Made by a program: the position numbers and the translations under genes | Notes under the pieces: model-generated | Databases searched by the model: none | What the model was told of the DNA's origin: nothing | Seen by the model: the letters and a program-made list of their open reading frames with translations, nothing else | NCBI RefSeq assembly: GCF_016613475.2 | Contig: NZ_CP071517.1 | Span: 3,038,001-3,102,000 of the forward strand | Source of the DNA: Lysobacter arenosi | GTDB taxonomy: Bacteria; Pseudomonadota; Gammaproteobacteria; Xanthomonadales; Xanthomonadaceae | Direction: 5' to 3' | DNA length: 64,000 nucleotides | Shown: in pieces, positions 47,647 through 55,828 of the stretch | How the letters are laid out: each line of letters starts with the position of its first letter | Numbering within the stretch: position 1 is the first letter of the stretch

Positions 47647-47664
47647 TCCGAGCAAAGACTCGGA
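47647..47664. promoter_or_regulatory. Inverted repeat upstream of the oxidoreductase gene
   Basis: TCCGAG-CAAAGA-CTCGGA is a perfect 6-bp inverted repeat 86-103 bases before the start at 47561. On the minus strand a TACAAT (-10-like, 47670-47665) lies just before it, so the repeat would fall at the transcription start. It may be an operator or a 5' leader hairpin. Confidence 0.35.
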
Positions 47665-47759
47665 ATTGTAGCAGTCAGACCACTCTGAGCCGGGTATCGG
47701 GCACGGCGAACCCTCGCGGCGGGCGCCGCGCCCCATTCAGCCAATCCCGCAATCCGTGC

Positions 47760-48896
47760 TCAGCTCTGGCCGTTGATCCAGGTGCCCCGCACCTGCAGCG
47801 CCTCGTCCAGTACCACCAGGTCGGCGCGGAAGCCCGGCGCGATTCGCCCCAGTTCGCCGCCCAGGCCAAGGAACTCGGCCGGGTAGGTCGAGGCCATGCG
47901 GCAGGCTTCCTCCAGCGGGAGACCCAGCCGCTCGACCGTATTGCGGACCGCGCCGGCCATGTCCAGCGCCGAGCCGGCGAGGGTGCCGTCGGCGGTGGTG
48001 CACTTGCCGTCGCGGCAGGTCATGGTCACGCCGTAGAGCTCGAAGTCCTCGCGCTCGCCACCGACCGGTGGCATCGCGTCGGTCACCAGCATCATCTTTC
48101 CGGGCGGTCGCGCCGCGATCGCCACCCGCAGTGCGGCGTCGTGGACGTGGTAGCCATCCACGATCAGGCCGCACCAGGTGTACTTGTTCTCGAGTGCGGC
48201 GCCGACCCCGCCGGGTTCGCGACTGTTCATCGGCGTCATCGCGTTGAACAGGTGGGTGACGCCGCGGATGCCGGCGCTGAAGCCGTCGCGCATCTGTTCG
48301 TAGGTGGCGGCGGTATGACCGGCGCAGAGGATCAGGCGCCGCGCGGCCAACTCGCGCAGCGTGTCGGCAGAGAAGCGCTCCGGCGCCAGGGTCAGCATCG
48401 TGCGGCCGTTGCCGAGCGAGGCGACCAGGTCGAGTTCGTCCTGGTCCGGAGTGTGGAACTTGGCCGGGTCGTGCACGCCCTTGCGCGCGGCATTGAGGTA
48501 CGGGCCTTCGAGGTGGATGCCGAGGATGCCCGGCACGCCCTGCGCGATCGCCTCGCGAGTGGCCGCGATGGCGCGCGCCATCACCTCGGTGTCGTCGCTG
48601 ATCAGCGTCGGCATCATGCCGGTGGTGCCGTACTTGCGGTGCGCGCTGGCAATGGTGCGCAGGCCCGCCACGGTCGGCTCGTCGTTGAACAGCACGTCGC
48701 CGCCACCGTTGACCTGGGTGTCGATGAATCCCGGCACCAGGTAGCCGCCGGCGAGATCCACGACCGTTGCGCCCTTGGGCGCCTGGCCGGGCAGCACGGC
48801 GACGATGTGGCCGTCTTCCACGATCACGCAGACGTCGGTCTCGAAGCCGTGGTCGGTGAGGACGTGGCCGTTGTGGAAGGCAGTGGTGGTGGTCAT
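47760..48896 (-). CDS. nagA: N-acetylglucosamine-6-phosphate deacetylase
   Basis: NagA removes acetate from GlcNAc-6-phosphate to give glucosamine-6-phosphate. The 378-residue protein has GFIDTQVNGGGD, HLEGPYLNAARKGVHD (metal Glu), CAGHTAATYEQM and THLFNAMTPMNSREPG (metal His residues) and the catalytic Asp in VTDAMPPVGG. The C-terminal FLGLGGELGRIAPGFRADLV is typical. ATG 48896 lies four bases after the nagB stop, so the two are one operon. Confidence 0.94.
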   Translation of the reverse strand: MTTTTAFHNGHVLTDHGFETDVCVIVEDGHIVAVLPGQAPKGATVVDLAGGYLVPGFIDTQVNGGGDVLFNDEPTVAGLRTIASAHRKYGTTGMMPTLISDDTEVMARAIAATREAIAQGVPGILGIHLEGPYLNAARKGVHDPAKFHTPDQDELDLVASLGNGRTMLTLAPERFSADTLRELAARRLILCAGHTAATYEQMRDGFSAGIRGVTHLFNAMTPMNSREPGGVGAALENKYTWCGLIVDGYHVHDAALRVAIAARPPGKMMLVTDAMPPVGGEREDFELYGVTMTCRDGKCTTADGTLAGSALDMAGAVRNTVERLGLPLEEACRMASTYPAEFLGLGGELGRIAPGFRADLVVLDEALQVRGTWINGQS

Positions 48897-48900
48897 CGCG

Positions 48901-49935
48901 TCACACCGTCTCGGTGACCTTGTTGAGGTGCGGCGGCACGTCGGGGTTGTGCCCGCGCGCCACGGCCAGTGCATTGACCGCCTTGTAGAAGCTCTGCACC
49001 GCCAGCAGCGGCGTGCAGGCCGGATGCGGCGAGGCCGGCATCGGCAGGGCATCGTCGCGATGCTCGCCCGGACGTGCCAGCCAGACCGGTGCGCCGCGCT
49101 TGTGGAACTCCTCCACCACCGCCACGGTGCCGGCGCCGGTGTCGTCATCCTGGGCAAACGCCAGCACCGGGAAGCCGGGGCCAACGATCGCCATCGGGCC
49201 GTGCTTGACCTCGGCCGAGGAGAACGCCTCGGCGTGCAGGCCGCAGGTTTCCTTGAACTTCAGCGCCGCTTCCTGGGCCGCGCCGAGGCCGAGGCCGCGA
49301 CCGACCACGAACAGGTTGTGCGCATCCTTCAGGCCTTCGACCAGCGGCGACCAGTCCTGCGCCCAGGCGGCGCGAAGGGCCGCCGGCAGTTCTTCGGTGG
49401 CCTTGAGCAGCGCGGCGTCGCCGCTCCAGCGTGCGGTCAGCTGCAGCAGCGCGGCCAGCGAGGACAGGTAGCTCTTGGTCGCCGCGACGCTGGTTTCCGG
49501 GCCGGCGCGCAGCGGGATCACGGTGTCGGCGATCTTCGCCAGCGGCGAGTCCTCGACATTGACCAGGGCCACGACGAGCGCGCCGGCGGCCTTGGCGATC
49601 TCGGCATTGCGGACCAGGTCCGGGCTCTTGCCCGACTGCGAGATCGCCACGAACAGCGCGCCTTCCATGTGCGGCTGGATGGCATAGACCGAGCCGACCG
49701 AGGGCGAGGCCGAAGCGGTGATCAGGCCGAGCGTGGTCTCGAACAGGTACTTGCCGTAGGTGGCGGCGTGGTCGGAGCTGCCGCGTGCGCAGGTGACGAT
49801 GAAACGCGGCGGATCCTGCTTCAGCCGGGCGACAAGTGCGTCGATGATGCTGGCATTGGCGGCAAACTGGCCGGCAACGACGTCAGCGGTCTGCTGCGCT
49901 TCGGCGTACATCCTGGTCGCGGTGGGGGCGATCAT
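48901..49935 (-). CDS. nagB-II: Glucosamine-6-phosphate deaminase, SIS type (NagB-II)
   Basis: The 344-residue protein has two SIS domains and matches the NagB-II / AgaS-like deaminases that convert glucosamine-6-phosphate to fructose-6-phosphate and ammonia, replacing the unrelated NagB. Key segments are CARGSSDHAATYGKYLFE, SQSGKSPDLV, ETSVAATKSYLSSLAAL, CGLHAEAFSSAEVKHGP and a C-terminal QSFYKAVNALAVARGHNPD. There is no glutamine amidotransferase domain, so it is not GlmS. Start ATG 49935 has AGGA upstream. It lies between nagQ and nagA, with a terminator hairpin in its leader. Confidence 0.9.
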   Translation of the reverse strand: MIAPTATRMYAEAQQTADVVAGQFAANASIIDALVARLKQDPPRFIVTCARGSSDHAATYGKYLFETTLGLITASASPSVGSVYAIQPHMEGALFVAISQSGKSPDLVRNAEIAKAAGALVVALVNVEDSPLAKIADTVIPLRAGPETSVAATKSYLSSLAALLQLTARWSGDAALLKATEELPAALRAAWAQDWSPLVEGLKDAHNLFVVGRGLGLGAAQEAALKFKETCGLHAEAFSSAEVKHGPMAIVGPGFPVLAFAQDDDTGAGTVAVVEEFHKRGAPVWLARPGEHRDDALPMPASPHPACTPLLAVQSFYKAVNALAVARGHNPDVPPHLNKVTETV

Positions 49936-49953
49936 GCGGTGGTCCTGGAGAAG

Positions 49954-49989
49954 AAAAAACCGCCACTTCCGACTGCGCGGGAATGGCGG
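49954..49989 (-). terminator. Terminator or attenuator between nagQ and nagB
   Basis: On the minus strand CCGCCATTCC ... GGAAGTGGCGG forms a hairpin (plus-strand positions 49960-49989), followed by six Ts (49959-49954) about 19 bases before nagB. It lies after the nagQ stop at 50018 and could limit read-through into nagBA. Confidence 0.75.
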
Positions 49990-50017
49990 GTGGAGAGAGG
50001 GGTCGGGTCGCCGGCGC

Positions 50018-50761
50018 TCATTCGCTCTGCAACTCGGCAACGAAATCGTAAGCATCGCCGCGGTAGAACGAACGCGTGTATTCAACGATGCGGCCGTCAT
50101 CAAGGAAGGTGCGGCGCTCGATGAAAAGGCCGGGGCTGCCCTCGGCCAGGTTCATCAGCCGCGCCTGCTCGGCGTCGAAGGCGATCGCGCGCAAGCGCTG
50201 CAGCGCACGGGTCGGGCGCAGGCCGAGCTTGGTGAAAGCCTCGTACAGCGAGTTCTCGACCAGGCTCGGGTCGGCCAGTACCGACTGCGGAACGACGGTG
50301 CGTTCGAGCGCCAGCACGATGTCGTCGGCGATGCGCAGGCGGTAATAGCGAACGACCTGGGCGCCCGGCGACAGGTTCAGCGCCATCGCCTCGTCGGGCG
50401 TGACCTCGCCGACGCTGCGCTCGAGGAAGCGCGAGGTCGGGTCCAGGCCACGCGCGCGCAGGTCGTCGGTGAAGCTGGTGAGCTTGGAGAAGGATTTGAC
50501 GATGCGCTCGGCGACGAAGGTGCCGGCGCCCTGGCGCTGCATCAGCAGGCCATCGCCGACCAGGCCGGCAATGGCCTTGCGCACGGTGACCCGCGACAGG
50601 TCGAGCAGCTTGCTCAGCTCGCGCTCGCTCGGCAGGGCCTGGCCGGCGGTCAGTTCGCCGTTCTCGATGGCGTGCTGCAGGGTCCGGCGCAGGTGCTGGT
50701 AGGCCGGCGCGCGTCGCGCATCGGCCTGGCGGCTGAACTCGTTGACGAGATAGTCCTGCAT
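50018..50761 (-). CDS. nagQ: GntR family regulator NagQ
   Basis: The 247-residue regulator has an N-terminal GntR winged helix (ALPSERELSKLLDLSRVTVRKAIAGLVGDGLL) and a C-terminal UTRA effector domain (LERTVVPQSVLADPSLVENSLYEAF, GLFIERRTFLDDGRIVEYTRSFYRGDAYDFV) that binds phosphorylated amino sugars in NagR/DasR-type members. Start ATG 50761 (MQDYLVNEFS). Context with nagB and nagA fits NagQ of Xanthomonas. Two NagQ-box-like repeats flank the divergent promoter region. Confidence 0.9.
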   Translation of the reverse strand: MQDYLVNEFSRQADARRAPAYQHLRRTLQHAIENGELTAGQALPSERELSKLLDLSRVTVRKAIAGLVGDGLLMQRQGAGTFVAERIVKSFSKLTSFTDDLRARGLDPTSRFLERSVGEVTPDEAMALNLSPGAQVVRYYRLRIADDIVLALERTVVPQSVLADPSLVENSLYEAFTKLGLRPTRALQRLRAIAFDAEQARLMNLAEGSPGLFIERRTFLDDGRIVEYTRSFYRGDAYDFVAELQSE

Positions 50762-50769
50762 GGACAAAA

Positions 50770-50787
50770 GATACCAGTGAGATACCA
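50770..50787 (-). promoter_or_regulatory. NagQ-box-like site on the nagQ side
   Basis: Read on the minus strand, TGGTATCTCACTGGTATC carries two TGGTATC half-sites separated by 4 bases. It lies 9 bases before the nagQ ATG. The form TGGTAT[TC]-N4-TGGTAT[TC] is what I remember of the Xanthomonas NagQ box. It suggests autoregulation of nagQ-nagB-nagA. Confidence 0.65.
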
Positions 50788-50850
50788 ATGACGGCAACCC
50801 GCCCCCGAATACGTATTCAGGACTCGACTAAAGTCGGGGGTTTGCGGACC

Positions 50851-50880
50851 TGGTATTTGACTGGTATCGTCACTGGTATG
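50851..50880 (+). promoter_or_regulatory. NagQ-box-like site on the zwf side
   Basis: TGGTATTTGACTGGTATC (50851-50868) matches the nagQ-side copy at 16 of 18 positions and is followed after 5 bases by a third half-site, TGGTATG (50874-50880). It lies 53 bases before the zwf start, overlapping a possible TTGACT -35. It would place zwf-pgl-edd-eda under NagQ. Confidence 0.65.
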
Positions 50881-50933
50881 GTTCTGGTCTGGTTCTCTTT
50901 GACAACCCCCACCCCCTCCGCGCGGAGCGTCCC

Positions 50934-52409
50934 GTGAGCCCCTCCATCGCGCCGATGGCGCCCTTCGATCTGATCATCTTCGGCGGCACGGGCGACCTGG
51001 CCCTGCGCAAGCTGCTGCCGGCCCTGTTCCACCGCTATGTCGACGGCCAGATCGTCGCCGGCACCCGGATCCTCGGTCTCGCCCGCGACACCCTCGGCGA
51101 CGAGGCCTACCGCGAACGCGTCCGCGAGGCTCTGCAGAAGACCCTCGCCGACGACCCGCGTTCGCCGGCGGCACTGGAACCGTTCCTGGAGATGCTCGGC
51201 TATCGCCGCATCGACCTCAGCGCCGACACCGGCTGGGCGGAACTGGCGGGCGAGCTGTCCGACGAGTCGCGGGTCCGCGTGTTCTACCTCGCCGTCGGCC
51301 CGGACCTGTTCGGCAGCGTCGGCGCCCGCCTGCAGGCGCATGGCCTGACCGGTGCCAACACCCGCGTGGTGGTGGAAAAGCCGATCGGCCACGACCGCGC
51401 CAGCGCGGTGGCCATCAACGATGCACTCGGCAAGGTCTTCGACGAATCGCAGATCTATCGAATCGACCATTACCTCGGCAAGGAAACGGTGCAGAACCTT
51501 ATCGCGCTGCGATTCGGCAATGCCCTGTTCGAGCCGTTGTGGAAGGCCGAGCACATCGACCACGTGCAGATCACCGTGGCCGAGACCGTCGGCCTGGAGC
51601 GTCGAGCCAGCTACTACGACAAGTCCGGCGCGCTGCGCGACATGGTCCAGAACCACATCCTGCAGCTGCTGTGCCTGGTGGCGATGGAACCGCCGTCGTC
51701 GCTTGCCGCCGATGCGATCCGCGACGAGAAGCTGAAGGTGTTGCGCTCGCTGAGCCCGATCGAGAACGGCGCGACTTCGCAGCTGACGGTGCGTGGCCAG
51801 TACCGTGCCGGCGCCGTCGAAGGCCGTCCGGTGCCGGGCTACCTCGAAGAGCTGGGCCGCAACGATTCGCGCACCGAAACCTTCGTCGCCCTCAAGGCCG
51901 AAGTGCGCAACTGGCGCTGGGCCGGCGTGCCGTTCTACCTGCGCACCGGCAAGCGCCTGACCGATCGCATGTCGGAGATCGTGGTCACCTTCCGCCAGGT
52001 GCCGCACTCGATCTTCGGCGAGCTGGCCGAACCGATCTACCCGAACCAGCTGGTGATCCGCCTGCAGCCCGACGAGGGCGTGAAGCTGTGGCTGATGAAC
52101 AAGGTGCCCGGCCCGGGTGGTCTGCGCCTGCGTCGCGTGCCGATGGACCTGAGCTTCGCCGAGACTTTCGGCGGCCGCCAGCCGGAAGCCTACGAGCGCC
52201 TGCTGATGGACGTCGTGCGCGGCAACCCGATGCTGTTCATGCGCCGCGACGAAGTCGAAGCGGCGTGGGCCTGGATAGATCCGATCCGCGCCGCGTGGGA
52301 GGCCAGCGCCGACGCGCCCAAGGCCTATACCGCCGGCAGTTGGGGCCCGAGTGCGGCAGTAGCGCTGATCGAGCGCGACGGAAGGACCTGGCATGAAGAC
52401 GCTGTCTGA
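50934..52409 (+). CDS. zwf: Glucose-6-phosphate 1-dehydrogenase
   Basis: The 491-residue enzyme oxidises glucose-6-phosphate to 6-phosphogluconolactone, the first step of the Entner-Doudoroff and pentose phosphate routes. It has the nucleotide-binding motif FGGTGDLALRKLLPALFHRY and the active-site signature RIDHYLGKETVQN. The start is GTG 50934, with GGAG upstream. It overlaps pgl by 17 bases and is first in the zwf-pgl-edd-eda operon, divergent from nagQ. Confidence 0.96.
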   Translation: MSPSIAPMAPFDLIIFGGTGDLALRKLLPALFHRYVDGQIVAGTRILGLARDTLGDEAYRERVREALQKTLADDPRSPAALEPFLEMLGYRRIDLSADTGWAELAGELSDESRVRVFYLAVGPDLFGSVGARLQAHGLTGANTRVVVEKPIGHDRASAVAINDALGKVFDESQIYRIDHYLGKETVQNLIALRFGNALFEPLWKAEHIDHVQITVAETVGLERRASYYDKSGALRDMVQNHILQLLCLVAMEPPSSLAADAIRDEKLKVLRSLSPIENGATSQLTVRGQYRAGAVEGRPVPGYLEELGRNDSRTETFVALKAEVRNWRWAGVPFYLRTGKRLTDRMSEIVVTFRQVPHSIFGELAEPIYPNQLVIRLQPDEGVKLWLMNKVPGPGGLRLRRVPMDLSFAETFGGRQPEAYERLLMDVVRGNPMLFMRRDEVEAAWAWIDPIRAAWEASADAPKAYTAGSWGPSAAVALIERDGRTWHEDAV

Positions 52410-53187
52410 CCCTCTGAAAGCCGCACCGCCATCCGGCGCGCAGGCTCAACGAATCCATGCGGAGCGATTCACCGTGCTGACCCCGGATCCCCTGCCGCTG
52501 CGCGAGCACCTCTTCGATGACCGTGCCGATCTCGCCGTGGCGCTGGCCGAGGCGGTCGCCGCCGACCTGCGCGCGGCCATCGCCCGACGCGGCCATGCCC
52601 GCCTGGCGGTATCCGGCGGCACCACGCCGCGCGCTTTCCTGATCGAGCTGTCGAAGCAGACGCTGGACTGGGCGCACGTCACCGTGGTGCCGGTCGACGA
52701 TCGCTGGGTTGCGCCCGACCACCCGCGCTCCAACGAGCGCCTGCTGCGCGAGACGCTGTTCCAGGGCGACGCCACGCAGGCACAACTGCTGCCGCTGCGA
52801 CGCCCGACCGAAACCCCGGAAAGCGCATTGCTGCCGGTGCTGACGCAGGTCGCCAACGAGGCGTTGCCGCTCGACGTGGTGGTGCTGGGCATGGGCGAGG
52901 ACGGTCACGTCGCATCGCTGTTCCCGGATCTGCAGCGACGCGACATCGGCCTCCAGCCCACCGGCCGTGCGCCGGTGCTGGCGGTTCGCAGCGCCTCGGC
53001 GCCGGAGCCGCGGATCACGCTGACGCTGAGCGCGATCTTCACCGCGCCGTCGCTGTACCTGCATATCGAAGGCGCGAAGAAGCGTGGCGTGCTGGATGGC
53101 GCCGCATGCGATCCGCGTTCGAAGCTGCCGATCCGTTCGGTGCTTTCCGGTGCGCCGGTGGTGCCGATGCTGTTCTGGAGTCCTTGA
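52393..53187 (+). CDS. pgl: 6-phosphogluconolactonase
   Basis: The 264-residue DevB-type enzyme hydrolyses 6-phosphogluconolactone to 6-phosphogluconate. It has RLAVSGGTTPRAFLIELS, VVPVDDRWVAPDHPRSNERLLRETL (shown here in part) and the family signature LGMGEDGHVASLFP. The first ~25 residues are extra compared with the usual start near ERFTVLTPDPL. It overlaps zwf and precedes edd by 27 bases. Confidence 0.94.
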   Translation: MKTLSDPLKAAPPSGAQAQRIHAERFTVLTPDPLPLREHLFDDRADLAVALAEAVAADLRAAIARRGHARLAVSGGTTPRAFLIELSKQTLDWAHVTVVPVDDRWVAPDHPRSNERLLRETLFQGDATQAQLLPLRRPTETPESALLPVLTQVANEALPLDVVVLGMGEDGHVASLFPDLQRRDIGLQPTGRAPVLAVRSASAPEPRITLTLSAIFTAPSLYLHIEGAKKRGVLDGAACDPRSKLPIRSVLSGAPVVPMLFWSP

Positions 53188-53214
53188 AAGGACTGACCCC
53201 GGGAATCGAAGTCC

Positions 53215-55041
53215 ATGTCTGCCCTGCACCCCGTAGTTGCCGAAGTCACCCAACGTATCGTCGAGCGCAGCCGCGATCGCCGCGCCGCCTACCTGGCGCG
53301 CATCGATGCCGCCGCCGGGCGCGGACCGCATCGCGCCACGCTGTCGTGCGGCAATCTCGCCCACGGTTTCGCCGCGTGCTCCGCCAGCGACAAGGCCGCA
53401 TTGCGCAGCGGCCAGGCGCCGAACCTGGGCATCGTCAACGCCTACAACGACATGCTCTCGGCGCACCAGCCGCTGGAGCGGTTTCCCTTCCTGCTCAAGC
53501 AGGCAGCGCGCAGCGTCGGTGCGACCGCGCAGGTTGCCGGCGGCGTGCCGGCGATGTGCGACGGCGTCACCCAGGGCCGCGCCGGCATGGAGCTGTCGCT
53601 GTTCTCGCGCGAAGTGATCGCGCTGTCCACAGCGGTGTCGCTCTCGCACGACATGTTCGACGCCGCGCTGTACCTGGGCGTGTGCGACAAGATCGTGCCG
53701 GGCCTGCTGATCGGCGCATTGAGCTTCGGCCACCTGCCGGCGATCTTCGTCCCGGCCGGGCCGATGACCTCGGGCCTGCCCAACGATGAGAAGTCGCGCG
53801 TGCGCCAGCGCTATGCCGTCGGCGAAGCCACGCGAGAGGAACTGCTCGAGGCGGAAGCGCAGAGCTACCACGGCGCCGGCACCTGCACCTTCTACGGCAC
53901 CGCCAACTCCAACCAGATGCTGATGGAGCTGATGGGCCTGCACCTGCCCGGCGCCAGCTTCATCAACCCGGACAACCCGCTGCGCGATGCGCTGACCGCG
54001 CAGGCCGCGCGCCGCGCCGCGCAGATCACCGCGCTCGGCGACGACTATCGCCCGGTCGGCCGCATCATCGACGAGCGCGCCATCGTCAACGGCGTCGTCG
54101 GCCTGCACGCGACCGGCGGCTCGACCAACCACCTGCTGCACCTCATCGCGATTGCCGCGGCGGCCGGCATCGAGCTGCGCCTGGAAGACTTCGATGCGTT
54201 GTCCTCGGTGGTGCCGCTGCTGGCGCGCGTGTATCCCAACGGCAGCGCCGACGTGAACCATTTCCACGCCGCTGGCGGGCTTGCCTTCCTGATCGGCGAG
54301 CTGCTCGATGCCGGGCTTGCGCACGGCGACGTCGAAACCATTGCCGGCCCCGGCCTGGCGCGCTATCGCGTCGAAGCCAGGCTGGCGCCGGACCAGCAGG
54401 TCGAATACGTGCCGGCGACCGGACGCAGCGGCGATCCCACGGTCCTGCGTCCGGTTGCCGACCCGTTCCGTGCCGACGGCGGCTTGCGCGTGCTGCATGG
54501 CCCGCTCGGCACGGCCGCGATCAAGGTCTCGGCGGTTCCGGAGGATCGCTGGGTCGTCGAAGCGCCGTGTCGCGTCTTCTCCGAACAGGGCCAAGTCAAG
54601 CACGCATTCGAGCGCGGCGAACTCGACCGCGACGTGGTCGTCGTGGTGCGCTTCCAGGGGCCGCGTGCGAACGGCATGCCGGAGCTGCATCAGCTCACGC
54701 CGACGCTCGCCGTGTTGCAGAAGCGCGGCCACCGCGTTGCACTGGTAACGGACGGGCGCATGTCCGGCGCGTCGGGCCAAGTGCCTGCGGCGATCCATGT
54801 CAGCCCCGAGGCGGCGTGTGGTGGCGACATCGGCCTACTGCGCGATGGCGACGTGGTTCGCGTCGACGCGCGCAACGGCAAGCTCGAAGTACTGGTGGCG
54901 GCGGACGAATGGAAGCTGCGCGAGCACGCCAGCGCCGATCTGTCGTCCAGCCATGTCGGCATGGGGCGCGAGCTGTTTGCGGTGTTCCGCAATGCGGCGG
55001 CGACGGCTGACCTGGGTGGCGGGATCTTCGGCGTTGCCTGA
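53215..55041 (+). CDS. edd: Phosphogluconate dehydratase
   Basis: The 608-residue IlvD/Edd-family dehydratase converts 6-phosphogluconate to 2-keto-3-deoxy-6-phosphogluconate. It has the cluster-binding segments [17 protein letters not shown] and [20 protein letters not shown], the start region [19 protein letters not shown] and the C-terminal [17 protein letters not shown]. The length is normal for Edd. Third gene of the operon. Confidence 0.96.
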   Translation: MSALHPVVAEVTQRIVERSRDRRAAYLARIDAAAGRGPHRATLSCGNLAHGFAACSASDKAALRSGQAPNLGIVNAYNDMLSAHQPLERFPFLLKQAARSVGATAQVAGGVPAMCDGVTQGRAGMELSLFSREVIALSTAVSLSHDMFDAALYLGVCDKIVPGLLIGALSFGHLPAIFVPAGPMTSGLPNDEKSRVRQRYAVGEATREELLEAEAQSYHGAGTCTFYGTANSNQMLMELMGLHLPGASFINPDNPLRDALTAQAARRAAQITALGDDYRPVGRIIDERAIVNGVVGLHATGGSTNHLLHLIAIAAAAGIELRLEDFDALSSVVPLLARVYPNGSADVNHFHAAGGLAFLIGELLDAGLAHGDVETIAGPGLARYRVEARLAPDQQVEYVPATGRSGDPTVLRPVADPFRADGGLRVLHGPLGTAAIKVSAVPEDRWVVEAPCRVFSEQGQVKHAFERGELDRDVVVVVRFQGPRANGMPELHQLTPTLAVLQKRGHRVALVTDGRMSGASGQVPAAIHVSPEAACGGDIGLLRDGDVVRVDARNGKLEVLVAADEWKLREHASADLSSSHVGMGRELFAVFRNAAATADLGGGIFGVA

Positions 55042-55064
55042 GCAAAGACACTGGGGAGCGCCGC

Positions 55065-55095
55065 TTGAAAGAGCCGGCCTTCGCGGGAACGACGA
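55065..55095 (+). repeat. Degenerate REP-like intergenic element
   Basis: The segment around GGCCTTCGCGGGAACGACGA resembles the dispersed element seen better at 59549-59577 (GGCTTTCGCCGGGATGACGG). It lies in the 80-base spacer between edd and eda. Confidence 0.35.
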
Positions 55096-55121
55096 TGAAT
55101 TCATACCTGGAGAACTCATAG

Positions 55122-55748
55122 ATGGGTCTGCTTGAATCCGTACTGCACGTAGCCCCGGTCATGCCGGTGGTGGTGATCGAGGACGCCCGCCACGCCGTGT
55201 CAATGGCGCGCGCGCTGGTCGCCGGCGGTATCCCCGCGATCGAGATCACGCTGCGCACGCGCGCGGCACTCGATGCAGTGCGCGCGATCGCCAACGAAGT
55301 GGAAGGCGCGATCGTCGGCGTCGGCACGGTGCGCAAGCCGCAGGACCTGCTCGATGCGCAACAGGCCGGCGCGCGCTTCGCCGTCTCGCCGGGCTCGACG
55401 CCGGACCTGATCGCCGCGGCCAAGGATTCGCCGCTGCCGTGGCTGCCGGGTGCGGCCACCGCGAGCGAGGCGATGACGCTCTCCGAGCACGGCTTCATCT
55501 TCCAGAAATTCTTCCCGGCCGAAGCCGCAGGCGGCGCCGCGGCGCTGCGTTCGCTGCACGGCCCGTTGCCGGAGATCCGCTTCTGCGCGACCGGCGGCAT
55601 CGGCGCGCACAACGCCCGCGATTACCTCGCCACGCCGAATGTCGCCTGCGTCGGCGGCTCGTGGATCACGCCGTCGCGTCTGGTGGCGGCTGAAGAATGG
55701 GGCGCGATCGAAGCGCTGGCCCGCGCGGCGACGCTGCTGCGCGCCTGA
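55122..55748 (+). CDS. eda: KDPG aldolase
   Basis: The 208-residue class I aldolase splits 2-keto-3-deoxy-6-phosphogluconate into pyruvate and glyceraldehyde 3-phosphate. It has the catalytic Glu in [11 protein letters not shown] and the Schiff-base Lys in [12 protein letters not shown], plus [12 protein letters not shown] and the phosphate-binding [20 protein letters not shown] lies before ATG 55122. Last gene of the Entner-Doudoroff operon. Confidence 0.96.
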   Translation: MGLLESVLHVAPVMPVVVIEDARHAVSMARALVAGGIPAIEITLRTRAALDAVRAIANEVEGAIVGVGTVRKPQDLLDAQQAGARFAVSPGSTPDLIAAAKDSPLPWLPGAATASEAMTLSEHGFIFQKFFPAEAAGGAAALRSLHGPLPEIRFCATGGIGAHNARDYLATPNVACVGGSWITPSRLVAAEEWGAIEALARAATLLRA

Positions 55749-55828
55749 GCCGCGAAAGCAAAGCGTGAAGGGCGCGCACACAGAGTCCGTCCTAGCATCG
55801 CCCCACCGTCGAAGCGTGGGGCCGTGCC

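Noticed and set aside
52237..54798. 853-codon open frame on the minus strand
   Set aside because: Antisense to pgl and edd, which have full motif sets.
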